From Methylobacterium sp. WSM2598 (GTDB taxonomy: Bacteria > Pseudomonadota > Alphaproteobacteria > Rhizobiales > Beijerinckiaceae), in the NCBI RefSeq assembly GCF_000379105.1, contig NZ_KB900609.1:5868395-5932394 (forward strand): a DNA stretch of 64,000 bases. Reading direction: 5' to 3'. The notes beneath the pieces were generated by a model. It was not told where the DNA came from. It was given only the letters and a program-made list of their open reading frames with translations, and searched no databases. Each line of letters opens with the position of its first letter. Positions within the stretch are counted from its first letter, which is position 1. Shown one piece after another: positions 34,702-43,126 of the stretch. Made by a program: the position numbers and the translations under genes.

Positions 34702-35850
34702 TCAGCCGGGCCGCACCTGCCCCTCCGCCACCGCGACCACGTCGCCGCGGCTCCCGAGTTCCGCGAACAGCGCCGGATCCGCCCCGGTCATCCAGACCTG
34801 CCCCGGCAGCGCCTCCAGGGCGTCGAACAGGCCCGCGCGCCGGCGCGGGTCGAGATGGGCCGCGACCTCGTCGAGGAGGACGAGGGGCGCCAGCCCGCTC
34901 ATGCCGGCGACCAGGCGGGCATGGGCGAGCACGAGGCCGATCAGCAGCGCCTTCTGCTCGCCGGTCGAGGCGGTGCCGGCCGGCACGTCCTTGGGGCCGT
35001 GGCGCACCACGAGGTCGGAGGCCTGCGGGCCGGCGAGCGTGCGGCCCGCGGCGCGGTCGCGGAAGCGGTTCTGGCGCAGCGTCGCGCGGAAGCGGTCCTC
35101 GGCGTCCACGGCCGGCCAGACCGCCACGAGGTCGTCGATGTCGCCCTCGAGCCGGACCCCCGCCCAGGGGAAGGGCGAGGCCGCGTCGCGGGTGGCGAGG
35201 ATCAGCCGGTCGAGGCGCTCCACCGTCTCGCGCCGGGCGAGCGCCACGGCGATCGCCAGTTCCGCCACCTCGCGCTCGATCGCGTCGAGCCAGGGCCCGT
35301 CCTCGGGCCGCTCCTCCAGCAGCCGGTTGCGGGAGCGCAGGGCACGCTCAAGGGCGCTGACGCGGCTGCCGTGGCCGGCATCGACCGCGAGGACGAGGCG
35401 GTCGAGGAAGCGCCGCCGATCCCCCGCCGGGCCGCGGAACAGCGCGTCGAGGTCCGGGGTGAGCCAGACGACCCGCAACTGCTCCGCGAAGGCGGTGGGC
35501 GAGGGGGCGCTCGCTCCGTCGATCCGGCACTGGCGCCCGCCGCGCTCCTCGCGCCCCTGCGGCGGCTCCCAGGCGGTGCCGACGCGGTGCTCACCGTGCG
35601 GCCCCTCGACGCTGAGCGACACCGCGAAGCCGCCCGGCCCGCCCTCGCGCGCCATGGCGGCGAAATCGGCCCGGCGCAGGCCCCGGCCGGGCGCGAACAG
35701 CGAGAGCGCCTCGAGGATGTTGGTCTTGCCGGCACCGTTCTCGCCCACCAGCGCCACGAAGGGCCGGCCCACGCCGAGGTCGAGGCTGGCGTGGTTGCGG
35801 AAGTCGCGGGCGATGAGGCGCGTGACGCGGAAGGGATCGGGGGCGGCCAT
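34702..35850 (-). CDS. recF: DNA replication and repair protein RecF
   Basis: SMC-like ATPase that loads RecA at gaps together with RecO and RecR. Start at ATG 35850 (MAAPDPFRVTRLIARDFRNH), 382 aa. Walker A GENGAGKTN near residue 37, ABC signature STGEQKALLIG near 295, and Walker B VLLDEVAAHLD near 325. The recF-dnaN-dnaA order is the classical initiation-gene cluster; recF is 173 bp from dnaN. Confidence 0.95.
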   Translation of the reverse strand: MAAPDPFRVTRLIARDFRNHASLDLGVGRPFVALVGENGAGKTNILEALSLFAPGRGLRRADFAAMAREGGPGGFAVSLSVEGPHGEHRVGTAWEPPQGREERGGRQCRIDGASAPSPTAFAEQLRVVWLTPDLDALFRGPAGDRRRFLDRLVLAVDAGHGSRVSALERALRSRNRLLEERPEDGPWLDAIEREVAELAIAVALARRETVERLDRLILATRDAASPFPWAGVRLEGDIDDLVAVWPAVDAEDRFRATLRQNRFRDRAAGRTLAGPQASDLVVRHGPKDVPAGTASTGEQKALLIGLVLAHARLVAGMSGLAPLVLLDEVAAHLDPRRRAGLFDALEALPGQVWMTGADPALFAELGSRGDVVAVAEGQVRPG

Positions 35851-36023
35851 GGGTCCTGGGCCACCCAATCACCCGTCCCGGCGCCGGGTTGCAAGATCCC
35901 TCGCCCGCGGCCCGACGCGATCGATCGCCACGGAGCGCCGTCGCGGCCCGGCGGAGCGCGGACCCGCGCCGCCGGGCCGGGCCTGGCGGAACCCGGCGCG
36001 ACCGGCGCGGGAGCGCGCCCGCC

Positions 36024-37145
36024 TCACACCCGCATCGGCATCAGCACGTAGAGGGCCGGCGCCCCCTCCTTGTCCTGGATCAGGGTCGGGGAGCCCGGAT
36101 CGGCGAGCTTGAACAGGGCGCTGTCGCCGTCGAGCTGCGCCGTGATGTCGAGCAGGTAGCGGGCGTTGAAGCCGATATCGAGGGGCGCGGCCTCGTAATC
36201 GACGTCGAGTTCCTCGGTGGCGCTGCCGGAATCCGGGTTGTTCACCGAGAGCGACAGCCGCCCGCCGCCGACCGCGAGCTTCACCGCGCGCCCGCGCTCC
36301 GAGGAGATGGTCGAGACGCGGTCGACCGCCTTGGCGAATTGCTCGCGCTCGACGGTGAGGAGCTTGTCGTTCCCGGTCGGGATCACGCGCTGGTAATCCG
36401 GGAAGGTGCCGTCGATCAGCTTCGAGATCAGCGTCACCCCGCTGGAGAAGGTGAAGCGGACCTTGGCGGGCGAGAGTTCCACCCCGACGCTGTCGCCGCC
36501 ATCCTCCACGAGCTTCTGGATCTCGGCCACGGCCTTGCGCGGCACGATGATGCCCGGCATGCCGCGGCTGCCCTCGGGGGCGGGCATCTCGACCCGCGCG
36601 AGCCGGTGCCCGTCCGTCGCGACGGCGCGCAGGCGCAAGCCCGCCTCGGTCTCGATCGTGTGGAAGAAGATCCCGTTCAGGTAGTAGCGCGTCTCCTCGG
36701 TCGAGATCGCGAACTGCGTCTTGTCGATCAGCTTCTTCAGCTCGGCGGCCTGGAGCTGGAAGCGGTGGGGCAGTTCGCCCGCGGCGAGGTTGGGGAAATC
36801 CGCCTCCGGCAGGGCGCCCAGCATGAAGCGCGAGCGGCCCGAGCGGATCTGCATCTGGCCGGTCTCGCCCGTCGTCTCCAGGGAGACCTGGGCGCCGTCG
36901 GGCAGCTTGCGCACGATGTCGTAGATCACGTGGGCCGGCACCGTGGTGGCGCCGCCATCCACCACGTCGGCCGGGATCGTCTCCGTGACCTCGATGTCGA
37001 GGTCGGTCGCCCTCAGCTGCAGGCCGTCGGCGCTGGAGCGCAGCAGCACGTTCGACAGGATCGGGATCGTGTTGCGCCGCTCGACGACGCGGTGCACGTG
37101 GCCGAGCGACCGTAGGAGGGCCGCGCGCTCGACTGTGACTCTCAT
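36024..37145 (-). CDS. dnaN: DNA polymerase III beta sliding clamp
   Basis: Ring-shaped clamp that holds Pol III on DNA. 373 aa starting MRVTVERAALLRSLGHVHRVVERR at 37145, with NTIPILSNVLLR near residue 25 and the C-terminal KEGAPALYVLMPMRV-type ending that forms the partner-binding pocket. It lies 205 bp downstream of dnaA, separated from it by a 40-bp perfect palindrome, so it may have its own promoter. Confidence 0.97.
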   Translation of the reverse strand: MRVTVERAALLRSLGHVHRVVERRNTIPILSNVLLRSSADGLQLRATDLDIEVTETIPADVVDGGATTVPAHVIYDIVRKLPDGAQVSLETTGETGQMQIRSGRSRFMLGALPEADFPNLAAGELPHRFQLQAAELKKLIDKTQFAISTEETRYYLNGIFFHTIETEAGLRLRAVATDGHRLARVEMPAPEGSRGMPGIIVPRKAVAEIQKLVEDGGDSVGVELSPAKVRFTFSSGVTLISKLIDGTFPDYQRVIPTGNDKLLTVEREQFAKAVDRVSTISSERGRAVKLAVGGGRLSLSVNNPDSGSATEELDVDYEAAPLDIGFNARYLLDITAQLDGDSALFKLADPGSPTLIQDKEGAPALYVLMPMRV

Positions 37146-37277
37146 GGGGGTGGTCCGCCGTCTCACACTCTCGCGGCCCGCAAGGGCCGGCACCGCATCG
37201 CTTCCCGTGCCCCGCACGGGGTCGAAACTTTGGCGAAGCTCCATCCCGAAGGCAAGCCGGGGCCGCCCGCGCGGGAA

Positions 37278-37317
37278 GGCGGGGTCCGGGGCGGGGCGCC
37301 CCGCCCCGGACCCCGCC
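37278..37317. terminator. 40-bp perfect palindrome between dnaA and dnaN
   Basis: The left arm GGCGGGGTCCGGGGCGGGGC (37278-37297) is followed with no loop by its exact complement (37298-37317). It begins 33 bases past the dnaA stop. As RNA it would form a very stable hairpin; there is no T-tract. It is most likely a terminator or attenuator of dnaA, but a protein-binding site is possible. Confidence 0.6.
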
Positions 37318-37350
37318 GAAGCACCGCCGGCGGCGCCCGGCGGCGCGGCG

Positions 37351-38835
37351 TCAATCCTGCAGCATGCGCTTGAGGAGTTCGACCTCGTCGCTGAGGGCCG
37401 AATCCTCCCCGATCGCCTTCTCGATCTTGCGCACGGCGTGCAGCACGGTGGTGTGGTCGCGCCCGCCGAAGCGGCGGCCGATCTCCGGCAGGGAGCGCAG
37501 CGTCAGCACCTTGGAGAGGTACATGGCGATCTGGCGCGGCTTGACCACGGCGGCGGTGCGCCGCTCCGACAGGATGTCCGAGCGCGAGACGTTGTAGCGG
37601 CTCGCCACCAGCTTCTGGATGTCCTCGATCTTGACCCGCTTCGGCTCGCGGTTCTTGACGAGGTCGCGGATCGCGGTCTCGGCCGTCTCCAGCGTCACCG
37701 GGGCGCCGGTGAGCGTGGCGTGGGCGAGGAGGCGGTTGACCGCCCCTTCGAGGTCGCGGCCATTCGCGGTAATCGCCTTGGCGACGTACTCGGCGACGGC
37801 GGGGCTCACCTCGAAGCCCGGATGGCTGACGCGGACCGCCTCCAGGCGCGATTGCAGGATCGTGGCCCGCAGGGCCTCGTCGAGGGTGCCGATCTCGACC
37901 ACGAGTCCGCCCGCGAGGCGGGAGCGCACCCGCTCGTCGAGGCTCTCCAGTTCCGTCGGCGGACGGTCGGCGGCGGCCACGACCTGCCGGCCGGCATCGA
38001 TCAGCGCGTTGAGCGTGTGGCCGAACTCGGCCTGGATCGAGCGGCCCTGGATGAACTGCACGTCGTCCAGGATGAGCACGTCGATGGCGCGCAGGCGCTC
38101 CTTGAAGGCGAGGGCGTTCTGCGTCTTCAGGGCGTTGACGAAGCCGTACATGAAGCGGTCGGCGGTGAGGTAGATCACCCGGCGCCCCGCCTCCTTGGCG
38201 GCGTGGCCGATCGCGTGCAGGAGGTGCGTCTTGCCGAGGCCGACGCCCGCGTGGAAGTAGAGCGGGTTGTAGATCGGCCCGGAGCCCTCGTGGCCCGCGA
38301 CGCGCTCGGCCGCCGCGTGCGCCAGGGCGTTGGAGCGGCCGACCACGAAGGTCTGGAAGGTCAGGCGCGCGTCCAGGGGGGCGCCGCTGAGGTCGCCCTC
38401 GCCGCGCTGCGCCCGATCCGCGTCGGGCAGTTCGATCGTGGCCGGGGCCGCGGGCGCGGCGCCGGGCGTCCGGATCGGCGAGGCGGGCTTTGGCGCGGAG
38501 GCCGCCGCGCCCGGCGCCGCCCGGGCCGGGGCCATCGGGCCGCGCACCCCGACCTCGATGCCGTCGATCCCGTCCGCCTCGCTGCGGAAGGTCGCCAGGA
38601 CCCGGTCGAGATAGTGGGACTCGATCCAGCTCTTGAGGAAGCGCGTGGGCACGGTCAGCCGGGCGGTGCCGCCCGCCACGTCCTGCAATTCGAGCCGCGC
38701 GAACCAGCTCGCGAAGACATCCTCGCCGAGTTCGGCCCGCAGGCGCCGCTTGACCCGCTGCCACGCCGCCGCGACGTCGCCGCCAGCGCCCCTGCCCGGA
38801 TCGACCCCTTCCGCCAAGCCGCCATCCACACGCAT
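37351..38835 (-). CDS. dnaA: Chromosomal replication initiator DnaA
   Basis: AAA+ initiator of chromosome replication. 494 aa from ATG 38835 (MRVDGGLAEG, preceded by AGAGAGGA). Domain I near 25-90 (AWQRVKRRLRAELGEDVFASWFARL), an Ala/Pro linker to ~160, then AAA+ with Walker A GVGLGKTHLL near 208, Walker B LILDDVQFIQG near 265, and the C-terminal DNA-binding domain with the signature GGRDHTTVLHAVRKI near 455. The cluster with dnaN, recF and rpsT is typical of Rhizobiales. Upstream is 600 bp without a gene. Confidence 0.97.
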   Translation of the reverse strand: MRVDGGLAEGVDPGRGAGGDVAAAWQRVKRRLRAELGEDVFASWFARLELQDVAGGTARLTVPTRFLKSWIESHYLDRVLATFRSEADGIDGIEVGVRGPMAPARAAPGAAASAPKPASPIRTPGAAPAAPATIELPDADRAQRGEGDLSGAPLDARLTFQTFVVGRSNALAHAAAERVAGHEGSGPIYNPLYFHAGVGLGKTHLLHAIGHAAKEAGRRVIYLTADRFMYGFVNALKTQNALAFKERLRAIDVLILDDVQFIQGRSIQAEFGHTLNALIDAGRQVVAAADRPPTELESLDERVRSRLAGGLVVEIGTLDEALRATILQSRLEAVRVSHPGFEVSPAVAEYVAKAITANGRDLEGAVNRLLAHATLTGAPVTLETAETAIRDLVKNREPKRVKIEDIQKLVASRYNVSRSDILSERRTAAVVKPRQIAMYLSKVLTLRSLPEIGRRFGGRDHTTVLHAVRKIEKAIGEDSALSDEVELLKRMLQD

Positions 38836-39435
38836 TGATGGGTCCTCTCTCGGACCGCCCGCGGCTTCCCGCCCGCGGCCCGTACGCCGATACGCAACTC
38901 CCGACATGTCCCAGTTCGAACCATGTCGGCACAGGTGAGGAACCAAGAGTCAACTGCCCCCAGCCCCGTCCCCGCCTTCCTCACCGGTCTATCAACAAGA
39001 ACTCTCGTTTTCCTTAAGCGACAGGCCCTTGCAGATCCTCGCGAAGCCGCCCCCGGCGAAGCCGCCCCGACGGCACGACTCACGGCGCGGTGCCGCAACG
39101 GGCCACCGACCGAATCGTGACTTGTGGAAGATGGGGAAGCGCCGCACCCCCGAGCGCGACGGAGGAAGGTTACGCCCGCCTGGTGAAGCTTCGCAACAGG
39201 AAGCGTTGGCGGCGTGGTGAACGGAGGCTTGACCGCGTCGGCGACTCACGGCCCGCGCACAGCTTGTCCCCCCGCAAGCCCTTGATGTGCCGCGCTGTTC
39301 CCGAATCGGCGGGATTCCGGCCGGCTTCGGGCCGGCGCCGGGGTCCGGTCATGTCGAGAGCGGGGAGGGGGCCGGGGACACGGCGGTGGACAGGGTGTTG
39401 GGACGCGCCCCGGGCTTGACAGCACCCCGGCCGCC
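38836..39435. other. dnaA upstream region, no gene seen
   Basis: Promoter region of dnaA. About 38980-39020 is AT-richer (TCTATCAACAAGAACTC, GTTTTCCTTAAG). At 39121-39130 there is one TTGTGGAAG whose complement, TCTTCCACA, is a one-mismatch relaxed DnaA box (TTWTNCACA). I see no array of boxes, so oriC is not supported here. Around 39300-39345 the speB downstream DNA has several overlapping GGCCGGC inverted repeats. Confidence 0.4.
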
Positions 39436-40440
39436 TCACCCGGCGCGGCGCGCCCGCGCCTCGGCGAGGAGGCAGAGCAGCTCGAACGCGATGGTCGCGC
39501 CGACGAGGGCCGTGGTGCCGGAGGGGTCGAGGGGCGGGGCGACTTCCACGAGGTCGGCGCCGACGAGGTCGAGGCCGCGCAGGCCGCGCAGGAGGAAGAG
39601 CGCCTCGCGGGAGGTGAAGCCGCCGATCTCCGGCGTGCCCGTCCCGGGGGCGAAGGCCGGGTCGATGGAATCGATGTCGAAGGTCAGGTAGGTCGGCCCG
39701 GCCCCGACCACCGCGCGGGCCTCGGTGACCGCGGCGGGCAGCCCCTCGGCGATCACCCGCTCCATGTCGAGGATGCGGATGCCCTGGTCGAGGGCCCATT
39801 GCCGCTCGTCGCGGGCGTAGAGCGTGCCGCGCAGGCCGATCTGGACGGTGCGCCGCGGGTCGAGGACGCCGTCCTCGATGGCGCGCCGGAACGGCGTGCC
39901 GTGCGTGAGCTTGGCGCCGCCGAAATAGCTGTCGGTGGTGTCGCTGTGGGCGTCGATGTGGATCAGCCCCACCGGCCGGCCCGCCGCGACCGTGCGCAGG
40001 AGCGGGTAGCTGACGAGGTGGTCGCCCCCGACCGCGAGGAGCGTCAGCCCCGCCGCGCGCAGGGGCGCCGCGAACGCCTCGATGCGGCCGAGCGTGTCGG
40101 CGACGTCGACCGGGTTGACCGCCACGTCCCCGAGATCCGCGCAGGCGCAGAGCTCGTAGGGGCAGATCCCGGTCGCCGGGTTGACGAGGCGCATCAGCGC
40201 CGATTGCTCGCGCACGCCGCGCGGCCCCAGGCGCGCGCCCGGGCGGTTGGTGGTGGCGCTGTCGAAGGGGATGCCGAACAGGCCGATCTCGACCGGCTCG
40301 GCGATGGCCGCCTCCGGGCTCAGCACCGGCAGGCGCATCAGGCTGGCGAGGCCGGCGAAGCGCGGCATCGCCATCCCGGAGAGGGGCTGGAAGCGCGCGA
40401 GCCGCGCGGCGCGGGTCGGATCGTCGGCCGGGGAAGTCAT
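39436..40440 (-). CDS. Agmatinase/arginase-family ureohydrolase
   Basis: Binuclear-manganese hydrolase that releases urea from a guanidino compound. 334 aa with all metal motifs: GGDHL near residue 135, DAHSD near 160 and FDIDSIDPAFAPGTGTPE near 252. It belongs to the SpeB-like branch (agmatinase, guanidinobutyrase, guanidinopropionase or the recently defined guanidine hydrolases); the substrate cannot be decided from the sequence. The gene lies between dnaA and rpsT, which are usually adjacent in related genomes, so it may be an insertion in that neighbourhood. A family B repeat lies just upstream. Confidence 0.85.
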   Translation of the reverse strand: MTSPADDPTRAARLARFQPLSGMAMPRFAGLASLMRLPVLSPEAAIAEPVEIGLFGIPFDSATTNRPGARLGPRGVREQSALMRLVNPATGICPYELCACADLGDVAVNPVDVADTLGRIEAFAAPLRAAGLTLLAVGGDHLVSYPLLRTVAAGRPVGLIHIDAHSDTTDSYFGGAKLTHGTPFRRAIEDGVLDPRRTVQIGLRGTLYARDERQWALDQGIRILDMERVIAEGLPAAVTEARAVVGAGPTYLTFDIDSIDPAFAPGTGTPEIGGFTSREALFLLRGLRGLDLVGADLVEVAPPLDPSGTTALVGATIAFELLCLLAEARARRAG

Positions 40441-40464
40441 GATCGGGGCTCCGTCTGATGAGGC

Positions 40465-40588
40465 CGGCGGTCGCTTGCCACGACCGCCGGTTCGGTTCTC
40501 GACTCGTCGTCAAGCCTTCTCGCCAAATCTTTGGCTCGGTGTCGGAAACTCGGGGTGCTCGACGGCCCGGCGCGTCGGCATGCCGGGC
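40465..40588 (+). repeat. Dispersed repeat family B, copy 2
   Basis: Begins with CGGCGGTC ... GACCGCCG as does the copy at 1324, with 48 of 55 matching bases, then diverges in the middle and matches again near the end (GACGGCCCG, CGGCATGCCGGG). It lies upstream of the minus-strand ureohydrolase gene, so here it does not follow a stop codon. Confidence 0.6.
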
Positions 40589-40787
40589 CGTTGGCATGGG
40601 TTCTGTCCTACAGGCAGGGGCGGCCGGGAGTCTCGCGTTGACGATGGCGGGACGCGCGGCTATAGACGGCGTCTCGCGAACCCGCCGGCTCGCCCCGGCG
40701 GCTTTCCGTGCTTTCCGCGCCCTGTCCGCGACGCCGTCACGCCCCCGGGCCCTCGTGCATCGCGCTTTTCGAGAATGAGGAAGACCG

Positions 40788-41054
40788 ATGGCCAACACCG
40801 TGTCGGCCAAGAAGATGACCCGCAAGATCGCCAAGCGCACGGCGATCAACCGCTCGCGCCGCAGCCGCATGCGCACCTTCATCCGCAAGGTCGAGGAGGC
40901 GATCGCCTCGGGCGACGCCGCCACGGCGCTGACCGCCCTGCGGAGCGCCGAGCCGGAGATCATGCGCGCGTCGCAGAAGGGCATCGTTCACAAGAACACG
41001 GCCTCCCGCAAGGTCTCGCGCCTCACGGCCCGGGTGAACGCCCTCCAGGCGTGA
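40788..41054 (+). CDS. rpsT: 30S ribosomal protein S20
   Basis: Ribosomal protein that binds the 5' domain of 16S rRNA. 88 aa: [39 protein letters not shown] by composition, with the typical Lys/Arg-rich start and the C-terminal [18 protein letters not shown] strong ribosome site (GAGGAAG) precedes it and a clear terminator follows at 41107. rpsT upstream of dnaA is the standard alphaproteobacterial order. Confidence 0.97.
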
Positions 41055-41106
41055 CCGGCCGGTTCCGGCGAGAGATTTCCGGCAAGAGCTTCCGGCAAGA
41101 GCAACC

Positions 41107-41131
41107 AGCCCGGCGCGAGCCGGGCTTTTTC
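41107..41131 (+). terminator. Rho-independent terminator of rpsT
   Basis: AGCCCGGC, loop GCGA, GCCGGGCT, then TTTTC. 52 bases after the rpsT stop; it also faces the convergent nitrile hydratase operon end. Confidence 0.9.
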
Positions 41132-41140
41132 GTGCCCGGA

Positions 41141-41449
41141 TCAGGCGCCGGGATCGTTCGCGAGCAGGATCGGCTGCCCGTGCGGGGTCGCGGCGGCGGC
41201 CCGCGCGAAGGCGTCGCGGCGCTCGGAGAGCGCCTCGGCCGAGGTCACCCCGCGGGCGCCGAGCAGGTCCTCGATCACCTCCAGCCAGAGCGCGTAATCG
41301 GCCGGGCGCTCGCCGCGCCGGCTCGCCGCGCCGAGCGCCTCGGCCCATTCGCCCCAGGTGAACAGGCCGCGCTCCTGCAGCGCCACCACCAGGGCGAAGG
41401 TCTGCGCCTCCCAGGGCGCCGCGAAGGGGGAAGCCTCGGGCGCGCTCAT
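41141..41449 (-). CDS. Nitrile hydratase accessory (activator) protein
   Basis: Small protein of the nitrile hydratase activator family (P14K/NthE-like), which inserts cobalt into the alpha subunit by self-subunit swapping. 102 aa from ATG 41449 (MSAPEASPFAAPWEAQTFALV). It resembles the beta-subunit N-terminal region (PWEAQTFALVVALQERGLFTWGEWAEAL), as this family does. The start overlaps the stop of the beta gene by four bases, so it is the third gene of the operon. The frame is open further upstream but that overlaps nthB. Confidence 0.85.
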   Translation of the reverse strand: MSAPEASPFAAPWEAQTFALVVALQERGLFTWGEWAEALGAASRRGERPADYALWLEVIEDLLGARGVTSAEALSERRDAFARAAAATPHGQPILLANDPGA

Positions 41450-42189
41450 GCGGCGCCTGCCGGCGCCGGCGCGCCTGCCGGCGCCGGCGCGCCTGCCGGC
41501 CCATCTCCCGGCGCCGGCGCGGCCGCCCTGCGCACCGGCTCCAGGTAGCTCTCGAAGGCGTTGACCGAGACGCTGAGGCCCGGATCCGCCTCCTCGCCCC
41601 ACAATTCCACCCCGGGAAAGCGCACCGTGTAGAGCCATTGCGGGTTCTCGCCGGCGAGGCGCGCGTTCGAATCCGGGAACACGAAGGTGCCGTGCACGCG
41701 CTCGACCGTGCCGGTGCGGCCGCGGACGTAGCGCGGCAGGCGGGTATGGCCCGCGGGGTTCATGACCTTGGCGGTGACCTCGTCGCCCGCCGCGAAGCGG
41801 GCGGGCCGCGCGGCGGGGCGGTTGCTCGGGAAGCCGCGCGCGAAGAGCGGCGCGACCTCCTCGCCCCTGAGCACGCGGGTGATCGGCGCGGGGGGCGTGA
41901 GCGCGGCGCCCGCCCGCAGCTCGGCCTCCTCGACGAGGCCGTGATGGGTCAGCTGCTTCTCCAGGGCCCGGAGCCAGATCTCGTAGTAGCTCGCCGCCAG
42001 ATACTCGGCCGGCGGCAGGGATTCGCGGGCCGCGCGGCTCGCGTCGAGGTTCCAGGTCCCGGTCAGCCCCATCGCCATCGCCATGGCGAAGACGCGCCGC
42101 TCCCAGGGGGCGTGGAACCAGGGCTCGTCGGCCTCGAAGCCGATCGGCCCGAACCCGTGCATGCCGCCGAGATCCTGACCGCCATTCAT
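41446..42189 (-). CDS. nthB: Nitrile hydratase beta subunit
   Basis: Structural subunit of nitrile hydratase (nitrile + water to amide). 247 aa starting MNGGQDLGGMHGFGPI, the classical beta N-terminus, then PWERRVFAMAMAMG and the SH3-like C-terminal domain (FAAGDEVTAKVMNPAGHTRLPRYVRGRTG ... WLYTVRFPGVELWGE). Past the normal end (SYLEPV) it has a ~25-residue Ala/Pro/Gly tail encoded by a GC-rich 18-bp repeat (41455-41520). Overlaps nthA and the activator gene by four bases each. Confidence 0.93.
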   Translation of the reverse strand: MNGGQDLGGMHGFGPIGFEADEPWFHAPWERRVFAMAMAMGLTGTWNLDASRAARESLPPAEYLAASYYEIWLRALEKQLTHHGLVEEAELRAGAALTPPAPITRVLRGEEVAPLFARGFPSNRPAARPARFAAGDEVTAKVMNPAGHTRLPRYVRGRTGTVERVHGTFVFPDSNARLAGENPQWLYTVRFPGVELWGEEADPGLSVSVNAFESYLEPVRRAAAPAPGDGPAGAPAPAGAPAPAGAA

Positions 42190-42821
42190 GCGCGCACCAC
42201 CTGGTCGGGAGCGAGGGGGAGGCCGGTGCCGATCATGGCGTCGCGGGTCACGAGGTCGGCCAGCGCCGCCTCGTCGAGGTGCTCGCTGCCGGCGGGCCGC
42301 ATCGGCAGAACCATGTAGCGCAGCTCCGCGGTCGAATCCCAGACGCGGATCCGGGTGGTCGCGGGCAGTTCGACGCCGAACTCGCGCAGGACGCCGCGCG
42401 GGTCGATCACCGCCCGCGCGCGGTAGGGCGGCGACTTGTACCAGACCGGGGGCAGGCCGAGGACCGGCCAGGGGTAACAGGAGCAGAGGGTGCAGACGAC
42501 GAGGTTATGCTCCTCGGGCGTGTTGGCGACGACGACCATGTGCTCGCCGCCGCGTCCGCCGATGCCGAGTTCGCGGATGGCCGCGGTGGCGTCGTCGAGG
42601 AGCCGGGCGCGGTAGGCCGGATCGACCCAGGCCCGGGCGACGACCCGGGCGCCGTTGCGGGGGCCGACCTTGGTCTCGTAGGTGTCGATCAGCGCATCGA
42701 GGGCGGCCGGATCGACGTAGCCCTTCTCGACCAGGATGGATTCGAGCGCCCGCACCCGCAGGTCCATGGGCGAGAGCTCGCTGCCATGCGGGTGCGGGTG
42801 ATCGTGGTGGTGATCCGTCAT
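42186..42821 (-). CDS. nthA: Nitrile hydratase alpha subunit, cobalt type
   Basis: Catalytic subunit. The metal claw is VCTLCSCY near residue 108; Thr in the third position is the mark of the Co(III) type (Fe enzymes have Ser), and the last two cysteines are the ones normally oxidised. 211 aa from ATG 42821. The N-terminus is unusual: MTDHHHDHPHPHG, seven histidines in the first 12 residues, which might bind metal. The operon order alpha-beta-activator, all with four-base overlaps, is typical for the Co type. No amidase gene lies in the window. Confidence 0.95.
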   Translation of the reverse strand: MTDHHHDHPHPHGSELSPMDLRVRALESILVEKGYVDPAALDALIDTYETKVGPRNGARVVARAWVDPAYRARLLDDATAAIRELGIGGRGGEHMVVVANTPEEHNLVVCTLCSCYPWPVLGLPPVWYKSPPYRARAVIDPRGVLREFGVELPATTRIRVWDSTAELRYMVLPMRPAGSEHLDEAALADLVTRDAMIGTGLPLAPDQVVRA

Positions 42822-43020
42822 GCCGTCCCTCCCGGCCAGAGGTCTAGACCGTCGCCGCGGCGCCGTCACGCCGCGATTCGGCGGGCGGGGGATCCCGCAC
42901 CGATCCCGGCGCACGCAGCGGGATCGCCGGCCCGGGAGGCGCGAGCGCGCGCGAGCCGGGGAGCACCTCGGCAGGAGGACGCGTCGTGATGCCGGAACCG
43001 TCGCGCCGGCGCGGATCCGG

Positions 43021-43126
43021 CTAGAGCAGCACCCGATCACGTTGCAATCGGGTGCTGCTCTAGGTCTTTGATCTTGCCGCATTGTCTGCGACGAACCGGC
43101 ATCCACTTCGTCGGAAAATGCTCTAG
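43021..43126. repeat. CTAG-bounded palindromic repeat unit (family C)
   Basis: 106-bp unit with short inverted ends (CTAGAGCA ... TGCTCTAG). The left part is a 17-bp perfect hairpin: CTAGAGCAGCACCCGAT at 43021-43037, a 9-base loop, and its complement at 43047-43063. The right part contains CGAACCGGCATCCACTTCG. It looks like a MITE or REP unit with TA at each end. A degenerate fragment is at 34572-34617. The IS630-type element begins at its right CTAG. Confidence 0.75.

Noticed and set aside
34222..36112. Long plus-strand frames running through recF
   Set aside because: Antisense to recF and of shadow composition; only the first ~69 codons from 34352 have family resemblance (vapB remnant).
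38836..39435. Replication origin upstream of dnaA
   Set aside because: Only one relaxed DnaA box is visible, with no array and only a short AT-richer stretch. In many alphaproteobacteria oriC is not next to dnaA. GC-skew over the genome would decide.
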